A stretch of 64,000 nt of DNA from Aphrocallistes beatrix (taxonomy: Eukaryota > Porifera > Hexactinellida > Sceptrulophora > Aphrocallistidae). Below the pieces are notes generated by a model. That model was not told where the DNA came from, searched no databases, and worked only from the letters and a program-made list of their open reading frames with translations. The position numbers and the translations under genes were made by a program. The stretch is taken from NCBI GenBank assembly GCA_963281255.1, contig OY725489.1, forward strand, positions 4,712,001 through 4,776,000, in the 5' to 3' direction. This document shows positions 20,775 through 30,931 of the stretch, one piece after another. Positions within the stretch are counted from its first letter, which is position 1; every line of letters begins with the position of its first letter.

Positions 20775-21264
20775 GTATCTCTAATTGTGGATAGTCGAGC
20801 ATTTTATCTGCTGGCAAATAATGTTGCTTGAATTTTTCTCCCCTTTGCTCCAATGTTAGCTTCGGTGGATTCCACCCGAATGCTTTACCATATTGTTTAA
20901 CATGCACTTTTTATGCATGAAACTGGTCACATCCAAATTCTTGCATGAATTGTTCATCAGTGTAGGACGCGAAGATGTCTAGCCAATAATCAGAATAATG
21001 GCGTCTACGACGTATATGGGTAGTCAATGTATTTCGTTCTGTTCGAAATGTAAGCTGGAGCTGTTTACTCTCACCTCCACTCTAGATGTGTTCGATGATG
21101 TCTCTGCACAAGTGAATATTATTTTGCTCGGCTCTCTTCTCAATTATTTTGTTCTGATTGCACTCCCCAATTCGTAACTTTCCTGGCACAAACTGGATAT
21201 CATCACCAAGGAGGATGTTAGATGCGCGTTGATGTGTACTCATTTTTACCAACATTTTAGTAGA
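20775..21264 (-). pseudogene. Unrecognised decayed coding remnant
   Basis: Minus-strand frames line up into a protein-like series. An N-terminal block (MSTKMLVKMSTHQRASNI, then GKLRIGECNQNKIIEKRAEQ) is followed by a frame with RRRRHYSDYWLDIFASYTDE. After an in-frame stop comes KVHVKQYGKAFGWNPPKLTL. Composition looks coding, but there are at least two breaks. The YSDYW...DEQFMQEF part recalls the start of Harbinger-type nucleases, only weakly. I cannot name it. Confidence 0.35.
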
Positions 21265-21511
21265 CATTTTCAGGTTTATTTTGGAGAATGATTTTTAAAA
21301 TTTACTTTGAGCACATTTATCGTATTTATCTCTTTAATAGATCTGTGTCTATGTATGAGTGTTGCTAAATTTAGACTCTCTCTATGGATATAATATATCT
21401 ATTTTTTGACTAAACTAGCTTTTTGTTATTAATTCCAATGCGTATAATGCCTAAAACGTAGCAACCCTTTTGATGTTTAGAACTTGGGGCTTGTATTTGA
21501 ACTTATGAAAC

Positions 21512-21735
21512 ACAAGCGCGCTTCGCTCTTACGCTGCGGGGCGCTGTCAGACACTTTGTGTTTGCCAGACGCACCCTTGAGGTGCCTAGGCTCACACTGG
21601 TTAAAGATAGCACATCACTCGTAAAATCACCAAATTCGTCAATTTTTCAATTTTTGGTTGCGAATTGATAACCTCATAACAGACTGGTGAGTCATCATTT
21701 TTGATGAGAATTGTACCATATTTGAAATAAATTAA
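21512..21735 (-). mobile_element. Helitron-like copy 3, 3' portion
   Basis: The terminal hairpin GAGCGAAGCGCGCTTGTG lies at 21512-21530 on the minus strand, followed inward by the GCACC...GGTGC and GTTTGCCAGAC-type blocks and GAGTCATCATTTTTGATGA. It breaks off near 21735. The matching 5' portion resumes at 22728, so the two are probably one copy split by about 1 kb of other sequence. Confidence 0.6.
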
Positions 21736-22727
21736 TTCACTTTATTTTGAGATAAGAAGCAAAGCTGATATGTTATGTGTTACGATTGAGCTCCTATAAT
21801 ACAAGCTTTGGTGTCAAATTGTATTAGTCAATCAGAATCCAGTAATTTAATCAGTACAATCGACTTTATTTTATTGACTAAAGAGGATTATAACCTAACT
21901 CGACATGTTAGAATCATTCTCTAACTAGCAAATAATTATTTATATTTGTTTAATGAGGTAAATGTTATCCTTACTACAGTGTGTCCGGAAATTATTGACA
22001 CAAAACTTGGACTTTACGTATAGTGAGACCTATGCTTAAGAAGAGTATTATAATTTCAAGATGACTTCATTAGGGTATTTTATCCCATACATATATACAC
22101 TATTTTCACACTATCATGCCTTGCGGTTAGTCCGCATCTTTTCTGGAATGGTAACCCATTTATTGTAGAATAAAAAACACACCCTAGAACTGTCTACCAC
22201 AGTATTGCAATCTATTTGAGAGGGTTACTTCTAAACGGTACGGGATACAGCTAATCAGATTCCAGATTCGAATAATACGCATTCAAATTAGTCACAGGTT
22301 AATTTTTCTGATTAATCATTCATTCCTAACTTTATGTAATTATCAATGCTACTTTATGCCACATACACCCATTTTGACCACTATACATGATGGCAATGAA
22401 TGATCTATGGTGGCTCAGACTGATGATTGTTCATTGAGCTGAGTAATTTATTAGTTATGTTCTGTCAGGCCAAAATTGGTCTCTCCTGGCTAAATTTGGT
22501 CTCCCCGGACCAGTTTTGGCAGCCAAAATTAGTCCGAGGGACCATTTTTAGTGCAGTTTCTGCAGAGAGAAACCAGATAGCAAAGACGGTGTAGCACATC
22601 AGTCCATATGTATGTATGTATCTCCGTGCGCTGGGAAATTTGAGTTTTCAAAAATTTAGCACGTAGTCCCGATGTATTACAATATTCATATCTCATCGGT
22701 CTCCGACAGATATTTTTTTTTCTTCTA
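21736..22727. other. Sequence splitting Helitron-like copy 3
   Basis: It contains CAGTGTGTCCGGAAATTATTG at 21975, which resembles a Tc1-type terminus but has no partner nearby. It also holds clustered CCAAAATTGGTCTC-type inverted words at 22472-22560 and a short TATG microsatellite at 22606-22622. No coding region is recognised. Confidence 0.4.
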
Positions 22728-22935
22728 TCTCCTATAATGACTGAGTTATGCCCGAAAAACTACTGTGTTGCTTAACTCTTAAAAATGTGACAATGACGTC
22801 ATAATTCCATGATGAGTCGACATTTTGCTCTGAGCTCAGAACTTAGTGGAGCCATAGCCGAAACACTCTTTCTTACATGCCAAAATCAGCTTTCTGACTG
22901 GTAGTTTCTTCAATCAATTCGTTACAGGTATATCA
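22728..22935 (-). mobile_element. Helitron-like copy 3, 5' portion
   Basis: Matches the other copies across CTGAGTTATGCCCGAA, ATGATGAGTCGACATTTTGC and AATCAATTCGTTACAG. It ends where other copies enter the (TA)-rich tract. Confidence 0.65.
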
Positions 22936-22959
22936 TTACTATACGTAGATACCATCTGG

Positions 22960-23985
22960 GTGCAGGGTTACTGTCCAACATGACTGCGATTAGGCTGTTA
23001 TCTTAAAGTTCCATCCCCATTCGGTGACCTTCATACGATCAGCCGTGCCCATCCACATCATTACCTGGAAATAGCACCTCAGAGAGTGAAATTCGTGGTG
23101 GAGGCTGTAGGTCACAGTCTTTCGGGTATAGCGAAGCTTTTGGCTGCACTCACTTTCTTGCAGAGGATAGTGTACCTCAAGTCGCGAAGACTGTCCCCAG
23201 GTTTTGCATTGAACAACGCGATCATGACTTTATAACCAGTGCTTTCTATCACAACTGGGTTTTGGTTTGGTGCTGAATGCATCAGGTTTTTAAGATGGAT
23301 TCATCTTTGAACTTGTACAGAGCAGACTTCTTTCCGAGCCCGAAAATGCTGGAAGTGGTGTCAAACCCGGTGAATACATGCATAAAAAGCAGGATCTGTC
23401 AGATTTTCGTCCTCAAGCACCTGCTTTATCATCTTGATATCATACACTACGGTTGGTTTCCCTTCATCCGAGCGGAAGTATATCTTATTTGCATTGTTGT
23501 TAGGCGTGTAGTGCAGCAGCAGAACCATAGATCCGTATTCTCGCCTATGGGAGTTGTTGTCTTGGACGAGGCCATTGATACTGCTGCCTTCACAATGTCA
23601 ACATCGGGATCCTCCTGAGCCTGTATTACATGGCACCCTCGTTCTCTCATACGTTCAGAAATGAGACGGATGAGGGGCTGTTTGTTGACTTTATTGTGAA
23701 GGGAATCCTCCTTATTACACAGTCTCCCAGCGAAATTTCACCTTCTGAGGTTTTCCAGATTATGATGTGGATGGGCATGGCAGATGGTATGGAGGTCACC
23801 CTGCACTCCTGAAAATGATTCACTGGAACTGTTCCACAGGCTATAGTAGTCTCAGATGTAGCTACAGAAAACAAGGACTCAACTGTTCTCAAGCATGCGG
23901 ACGATGCCAAGATGACAACATTGGCTATATGAAAGAAGGAATTGCATTGATGATGAAACCGAAGATGGATTGAAATGTGAACATA
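22960..23985 (-). pseudogene. Decayed nuclease-like transposon gene with inverted duplication
   Basis: On the minus strand, 23447-23690 encodes RMRERGCHVIQAQEDPDVDI, then a GENTDLW motif. This is the pattern of the PIN/XPG-I-like proteins found in invertebrate transposon-derived genes (acidic D-x-D and GExTDL residues). Downstream, FYACIHRV*HHFQHF fits the following helical part, with a stop. On the plus strand at 23818-23930 there is instead a C-terminal cysteine cluster (CSTGYSSLRCSYRKQGLNCS, then CGRC) that such proteins carry at their end. The segment near 22995-23110 is an inverted copy of 23730-23810. So the gene has been rearranged by inversion/duplication and is broken. Confidence 0.5.
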
Positions 23986-24393
23986 TCAATCCATCTATGC
24001 TAAAAATACATGAATACCACCAGTCGCAAACCATAATATTTTAAAACTAACGTTTAGACTATTTATAATAAGAAATTCGTACTCAGCAAGCATAGCCGAG
24101 AAAAACAAGGGGTCACTCGATATGGTTTACACCAAATTTGGAGGTTGTTGCTAAGGAGGCCCCAAATATTTTATTATGTCCAAATGGAGTTTTTCTTATA
24201 TATTTCTCTGGCACAAGTGCTTACTCGAAATGGAAAGGCCATTGGAAAAAGGTAACGCTACCGAAATGGATGAGGAGGAATGTGAAATACCTCTACATAA
24301 ATTAAAAAAATGTTACTACGCATCCCATTTGATAAATTTCCAAATTATTATTTCAGCTGCAAATACAAGGCAGGACACATTTACTCTCTCATA

Positions 24394-25644
24394 CAGTTTG
24401 TCCCATAATTATTGATCACTTAATTTATTTTAGTATGACCACAATTAAGCTAGCTATTTATAATCATTCTATAATCTAATAATTTGTTTAGGTGAAACAG
24501 AAGATATTCTTACTTGATTTTATGCATTTAATAGTAAACTTAGTTTAGCCTAGTGTAAAATATAAATTTTATGACGTCATTATTTTGTGACGTCATACAT
24601 ATTTCTAAATCTGTCTTTATAAATATTTATTTATTTATCATTAGCTAAATGTCTCAATTAGAGAAAAGAATTCAAATACGCACGCTATATCTTGCTAAGA
24701 AACATACCCCTTTTCATATTTCGCGTTCTCTTGGTGTTGCCACTGTCAGGCGGGTTATAAAATCCCTGAAAAATGAGGAAAAATTAGAACATAAGACAGG
24801 TATAGCAAATTCTGTCGCTCAGCAGATTAGACGGGACGATACATGTTCAGTCAGGGAAATTGCTTCAAAACTACATGAGATTGGCAAGCCAGCTTCCAAG
24901 AGTACTGTTCACCGTTGTCTTGTGAATTTGAGGTATGACAAGAAGTGCTCACATCTTGTTCCAATTCTATCAGAGGTGTCATGCTATTTTCAGTTATGAA
25001 GCATCTTTTTGGCTTCATAAAGGCAAAGTAAAACATTGGACAAAGTATGGTAAAACGAAGACTCAACCATCAGTGAAACATGGAGCCAAAATCAACATTT
25101 GGGCAGCATTTTCCTCTGCAGGGACATGGCCATTGTGTATATTCGAACAAAACATGACTGGAGAATTGTTTGTTAAGATCCTGGATTGTCATTTACTCGC
25201 TCAAGCTAGAGTTTTTCATCTAGATAAATGGTTTTTAGTCATGGACAATGACCCAAAGCACACATCTAAGGTCGCGAAAGCTTGTTGTAACACAAATATG
25301 AAGAAAAACATGTTTGAATGGCCTAGTCAGAGTCCAGATATAAATCCCATTGAAAATTTATTCGCATGGATGAACATAACATCGAAAGGAAATGTCCTAG
25401 AACGAAAACTGATCTCAAAAAGACCATTATCGAACTTTGGGAAAGTATAGATCCAGAATTTTTGAAACCATTTTGGAGTTCTATGAGACGCAGATGTGAC
25501 ATGGTCATTGAAAATCATGGGAAAAAGGTTAATTATTGTGACAGGTGTATTTAGAATGTAGGAATTAGCGGAAACTCGTCATTACTATACTGAATTTATA
25601 GTTACGTTAAAAAAATAAACTATCAATAATTATGGGACATACTG
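24394..25644 (+). mobile_element. Tc1-like element, 1251 bp, flanked by TA
   Basis: Ends CAGTTTGTCCCATAATTATT and AATAATTATGGGACATACTG are inverted. TA lies on each side (24392-24393 and 25645-25646). The repeat copy at 340-540 shows the same flanks joined with a single TA, proving the duplication. The element holds one broken transposase gene on the plus strand. Confidence 0.93.
24649..25554 (+). pseudogene. Tc1 transposase, first catalytic Asp lost
   Basis: The N-terminal paired-like helix-turn-helix (EKRIQIRTLYLAKKHTPFHI, then SVREIASKLHEIGKPASKST) is in one frame to 24999. The catalytic part follows from 24935 in a second frame: IFSYEASFWL, where the catalytic Asp of the FSDE motif is Tyr; DNDPKHTS with the second Asp intact; and SPDINPIENLF with the final Glu, giving DD34E spacing. 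A third frame from 25366 carries the C-terminus. Two frameshifts, a probable small deletion near 24950 and the Asp-to-Tyr change make it inactive. Confidence 0.92.
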
Positions 25645-25850
25645 TATAATGTTTTTATTTAAAATTATTCTTCGCATAACTTATTTCATCATTGCATAAG
25701 TCCTTGATCAAAGAAAGCACTCAAATGAAGACAATCTCTCCCTGGCATCAACAAACGATGTTTACACTTCAAGACTCCAGCCTAACATGGTGTGTATTCA
25801 TATTATCTTATTTTTATCATGTTGATTATTCGTATGATTACGAGTATATT

Positions 25851-26968
25851 GATGCTGTAATGATTTTTATGTTGTGATATAGGTGATCTACGTATGATCT
25901 TATAGAGAAGTATAAAAGCACAGTTATTAAGTCGGATAATCGTTTTTCTAGTTAGGTTAATATATCGCCATGGGAAAAAAGAAGTGAACTTATGATTCAT
26001 CAACTGTTGTTGAGTACGATGGGTGAGTCTACAATATTATGCTACATATTATTATATGTGAATTATTTTAATTAATGGTTTGTAATTAGACGATGAAAAA
26101 ACAAAGGTAGCTACCATTAATCCAACCCTGATACTAGCAAAGTCAACAAAATAAGAAGTTAGAGGCAGATCCATTATGAGTAAACGAAGCAAAGAAATAC
26201 CTCAATCCATATTCAGTTGATAAAGTGTCAAGCCATCTATTGCACACACACTATCTAACTGCAACAAGACATCCAATATACCAATTAACCTTCCTCAAAT
26301 TCTCACAAACACTACTTGTTGTACAGTAAGGTTATCACATCACAATTGAATGTACACCACCGCTTTCATAGATCTATTTTGTATGGAGAGGAACAGGGGG
26401 ATGGCTATTAGGGGAGGAGGAGGCCATCATAGTAAATCCACTTCTCCTAGAGAGGAACGAGAAGCTAGAAGGAAGATTACAAACTCTGCATAGCTTTACT
26501 TATATATTCACCTTTGTATGAATTTATAAAATATAATTAATATTTACTTATTTATTATTATTACGGCACAGAAGTTCAAGTATATATTGTACAGAAATCT
26601 CTGGTAACAAGATCGTATTTAAAGTCAACGCACATAGTCACATGCGATTTGGGGCTAAAAAGTTTTACCAAAAATCGGCATTACACTTATACATGGATCT
26701 AATGTCTACTGTATTCAGTCGAAATGGGCTTTATTGGGGAGTCTTATTATCAATAATATCCCCAACCATGTGCTCCTGGTTCCATGTTTTTCCAAATTTC
26801 GATCGAGTTGAGTTTGGAAAATTGAATACCCTTACAATTGATCCAGAATTTAAATTCTCCCATTTGAACTTGGTTTTCCTCAATTCCAATGCTTATTTTT
26901 AACATACGTACGTAACTTAAAATTATATATCTTCTGTATATACACATAAATAGATATGTAGATATATA
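25851..26968. other. No recognised gene
   Basis: A short ATGGGAAAAAAGAAG followed by TGA at 25970 and a GTGAGT donor at 26023 recall the start of a transposon gene but lead nowhere. A purine-rich patch lies at 26385-26480. An 86-codon frame at 26642-26902 has no motif. The rest is AT-rich. Confidence 0.4.
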
Positions 26969-26977
26969 GATATAATC

Positions 26978-28063
26978 ATAGCCTACTGTATATAAGGCCT
27001 CACAGTAACTTGCGGATTTGGGACTAGGGATGCGGAGGAAGACCGTTGAACTAATGCATGAGCTGCCTTAAATCATTTACAAAGCACAATAGAGCTTAGG
27101 AATGTATTACCAGCATATACAAATATGGTGTCAAAGTACCCATATCCGTTGTTAAAAATTTGATTAGTCACCATATGGTTGCGCAATAGGTTGGTTATAT
27201 TTGTGACAAATTTTGTGATTTTCAGAGACCCTTTAGGGGCACTTCTAAGTGTTTTTATTATCATTTTTTTCGCATAGAACTGAGATGTGAATGGGTTAAT
27301 ACGAAAAATTTGAATTTTTTCATGGAATGTTGGTACATTCCAGTGTTGCTATGGAAACGTGTTTTGGTCAGTTGGTGTTATATCTTGAAAACCGCAATAG
27401 CTAAACATTCAAATGTAATTCCATTTGATAGCGAATATACTACTTCCTATTAAGTGATAATATAATTTCGACCTCTAAATTCAATAGTTTATGAGATATT
27501 CGACAAATTATCAAATGTGACCAATATGGTACATTGTCGAATATCTCATAAGCTATTGAATTTAGAGGTCGAAATTATATTATCACTTAATAGGAAGTAG
27601 TATATTCGCTATCAAATAGAATTACATTTGAATGTGTAGCTATTGCAGTTTTCAAGATATAACGCCAACTGACCAAAACACGTTTCCATAGCAACACTGG
27701 AATGTACCAACATTCCATGAAAAATTACAAATTTTTCGTATTAACTCATTCACATCTCAGTTCTATGCGAAAAATTTTACAATAAAAACACTTAGAAGTG
27801 CCCCTAAACGGCATCTGAAAATCACCAAATTTGTCACAAATATAACCTATTGCGCAACCATATGGTGACTAATCAAATTTTTAACAACGGATATGGGTAC
27901 TTTGACACCATATTTATATATGCTGATAATACATTCCTAAGCTCTATTGTGCTTTGTAAATGCACAATAGGCAGCTCATGTATTAATTAGTTCAACGGTC
28001 TTCCTCTGCATCCCTAGTCCCAAATCCGCAAGTTACTGTGAGGCCTTATATACAGTAGGCTAT
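26978..28063. mobile_element. Foldback element 1, 1086-bp near-perfect palindrome
   Basis: The left arm starting ATAGCCTACTGTATATAAGG is repeated in reverse at the right end. Arms of roughly 530 bp extend to the centre near 27520, leaving a spacer of about 27 bp between GATATTCGACAA and its complement. GATATAATC flanks both sides exactly (26969-26977 and 28064-28072), a 9-bp target duplication. There is no coding capacity; short open frames are arm artefacts. Long terminal repeats plus a 9-bp duplication point to a MULE-mobilised foldback; that assignment is inference. Confidence 0.95.
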
Positions 28064-28224
28064 GATATAATCTTACTCTGTCGCCAGGATTCAAATATTA
28101 GCTAATTTGCTGTATCAATTTAAAATGATCTAGACAACTATATTTTTCGCTAAATGAAATCGATCACATTATGTCTTGGACACCTGTGACTTGCTGCTTC
28201 ACCTACTAGCAAGAACGTGAGTTC

Positions 28225-29291
28225 ATAGCCTACTATATAAAAGGCCTAAGAGTAACTTAACCAGGGATGCGGTAGAAGATGGATGAAGAAATACATAAGC
28301 TGCCTTAAATCATTAACAAAGCACAATAGAGCTTAGGAAGTGTTACCAGCATATATAAATATGGTGTCAAAGCACCCATATCCGTTGGTAAAATTTTGAT
28401 TAGTCATCAAATGATTCCGCAACAGGCTATATTTGGGTCAAATTTAGTGATTTTCAGAGGCCGTTTAAGGGCACTTCTAAGTGTTTTTATTATATGGTTT
28501 TTCGTATAGAACTGAGAAGTGAATGTGTTAATACTAAAAATTTGGAATTTTTTCATGGAATGTTCTTACATTCCAGTGTTGCTATGGAAACGTGTTTTGG
28601 TCATTTGGGGCTATATCTTGAAAACAGCGATAGCTAGACATTCAAATATAATCCCATATGATAGCAAATAGGCTACCTCCTATTTAGCTATAATACAATT
28701 TCTGTGTCTAAATTCAATGGTTTACGAGATATTCGACAAATTACCAAATGTGACCAATATGATAAATTGTCTAATAACTCGTAAATTATTGAATTAAGAC
28801 ATAGAAATTGTATTATAGCTTAATAGGAAGTAGCCTATTTGCTATCAAATGGGATTAAATTTGAATGTCTAGCTATCACTGTTTTCAAGATATAACCCCA
28901 ACTGACCAAAACACGTTTCCATGGCAACACTGGAATGTAGGAACATTCCATGAAAAAATTCCAAATTTTTCGTATTAACACATTCACTTCTCAGGTCTGT
29001 GCGAAAAACTTTATAATAAAAACACTTAGAAGTGCCCTTAAACGACTTCTGAAAATCACTAAATTTGACCCAAATATGATCTGTTCCGCAATCATTTGAT
29101 GACTAATCTAAATTTTAACAACGGATATGGGTGCTTTGACACCATATTTATATATGCTGGTAATACATTCCTGAGCTCTATTGTGCTTTGTTAATGATTT
29201 AAGGCAGCTCATGTATTTCTTAAACCATCTTCTACTGCATCCCTAGTGCCAATTTCGCAAGTTACTCTGAGGCCTTATTGTAGTAGGCTAT
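28225..29291. mobile_element. Foldback element 2, 1067 bp
   Basis: Same family as element 1: ATAGCCTACTATATAAAAGG at the left and its inverse GTAGTAGGCTAT at the right, arms meeting near 28750. Flanks CGTGAGTTC and GGTGAGTTT agree at 7 of 9 bases. Both arms share variants absent from elements 1 and 3, for example GAGAAGTGAATGTGTTAAT in place of GAGATGTGAATGGGTTAAT. Confidence 0.92.
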
Positions 29292-29300
29292 GGTGAGTTT

Positions 29301-29728
29301 AATTTATCAATAATACTATTGCTATGTGTACCGAAAAAAATCCAAAATTCCAAAATTCCAATTGATAGTATGGACAAATTCCTATCTTGAACATAAAGTT
29401 TGTACTTTCATCAATGTGTAAGGTATTGGTAATCGACTCTAGGCGTCGTCGTGTTTCACACATAAATAATTTACCTGTGCCCTAGTAAGTTTCAATCCTT
29501 AGGTACTCCTCCACAGTTAGTACAATTTTTGTAGTCAAATTTAGACACCATTTACCCGAATTGACCTAATTCATTATAATTTCTCCTGATATAATTGGAA
29601 TTGAATCGTATCTTGATTGTGAGAAATTTGATCCGATTAGCTCAGTTTGTTCCAATAAGCGGAGTACTTCCAAGCAATTGTATCTTCAATTGTATATAGA
29701 TATTTAAGATTATCATATAGTATATACC
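29301..29728. other. Spacer between foldbacks, with a repeat fragment
   Basis: 29398-29500 is an inverted copy of 3895-3995 (see there). The remainder is AT-rich with no motif. Confidence 0.5.
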
Positions 29729-30786
29729 ATAGCCTATGTATATAAGGCCTCACAGTAACTTGCGGATTTGGGACAAGGGATGCGGTGGAAGACCGTTGAA
29801 CTAATACATGAGCTGCCTTAAATCATTTACAAAGCACAATAGAGCTTAAGAATGTATTATCAGCATATATAAATATGGTGCCAAAGTACCAATATCTGTT
29901 GTTAAAAATTTGATTAGTCACCATATGGTTGCGCAATAGGTTATATTTGTGACAAATTTGGTTATTTCAGAGGCCGTTTAGGGGCACTTCTAAGTGTTTT
30001 TATTGTCAATTTTTTCGGATAGAACTGAGATGTGAATGGGTTAATACGAAAAATTTGGAATTTTTTCATTTAATGTTGGTACATTCCAGTGTTGTTATGG
30101 AAACGTGTTTTGGTCAATTGGCGTTATAATTGGAAACTGCAATGGCTACACATTCAAATGTAATTTCATTTGATAGCGAATATACTACTTCCTATTAAGT
30201 GATAATTTAATTTCGACTTCTAAATTCAATAGTTTATGAGATATTCGACAAATTATCAAATGTGACCAATATGGTACATTGCCGAATATTACATAAACTA
30301 TTGAATTTAGAGGTCGAAATTATATTATCACTTAATAGGAAGTAGTATATTCGCTATCAAATGAAATTACATTTGAATGTGTAGCCATTGCAGTTTCCAA
30401 TTATAACGCCAATTGACCAAAACACGTTTCCATAACAACACTGGAATGTACCAACATTAAATGAAAAAATTCCAAATTTTTCTGTATTAACCCATTCACA
30501 TCTCAGTTCTATCCGAAAAATTTGACAATAAAAACATTTACCAGAAGTGCCCCTAAACGGCCTCTGAAAATCGCCAAATTTCTCACAAATATAACCTATT
30601 GCGCAAACATATGGTGACTAATCAAATTTTTAACAACGGATATGGGTACTTTGTTACCATATTTATATATGCAGATAATAAATTCTTAAGTTTAAGGCAG
30701 CTCATGTAATTAGTTCAACGGTCTTCCTCCGCATCCCTAGTCCCAAATCCGCTAGTTACTGTGAGGCCCTATATACAGTAGGCTAT
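29729..30786. mobile_element. Foldback element 3, 1058 bp
   Basis: ATAGCCTATGTATATAAGGC starts the left arm; CAGTAGGCTAT ends the right arm; the centre is near 30265. Both arms share private changes such as TTCATTTAATGTTGG and GTTATAATTGGAAACTGCAA. The right arm has a small deletion near 30690 and a short insertion near 30540. No convincing 9-bp duplication remains (GTATATACC versus GGGTTATGT). Confidence 0.9.
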
Positions 30787-30931
30787 GGGTTATGTTTATA
30801 TTTTTAAAAAACACCAATAATTTGATGCATTGTTTTCCGAATTAATATTAGCGATTTTATAAAGAACAAAGGAATGTTTATTTTAATGATGGTATGATAC
30901 TTGTACTACAGAAATGATATAGATGTATAGA

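Larger units (their letters stand above)
24290..25850. repeat. Dispersed repeat S, copy carrying the Tc1 element
   Basis: 24340-24393 and 25647-25850 together match 340-540 plus 1288-1347. The Tc1 element sits between them at a TA. The rest of the family is non-coding. Confidence 0.65.

Noticed and set aside
21975-21995. A second Tc1 element from the terminus-like CAGTGTGTCCGGAAATTATT
   Set aside because: No inverted partner or transposase was found nearby; one end alone does not support an element call.
26642-26902. An 86-codon plus-strand frame
   Set aside because: No motif, no conserved neighbours and AT-rich composition; treated as chance.
27073-27264. Short frames inside the foldback arms
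   Set aside because: They are not kept between the two arms or between the elements, so they are chance frames.
29720-30795. A 9-bp duplication around foldback 3
   Set aside because: GTATATACC and GGGTTATGT share too few positions to count as a duplication.
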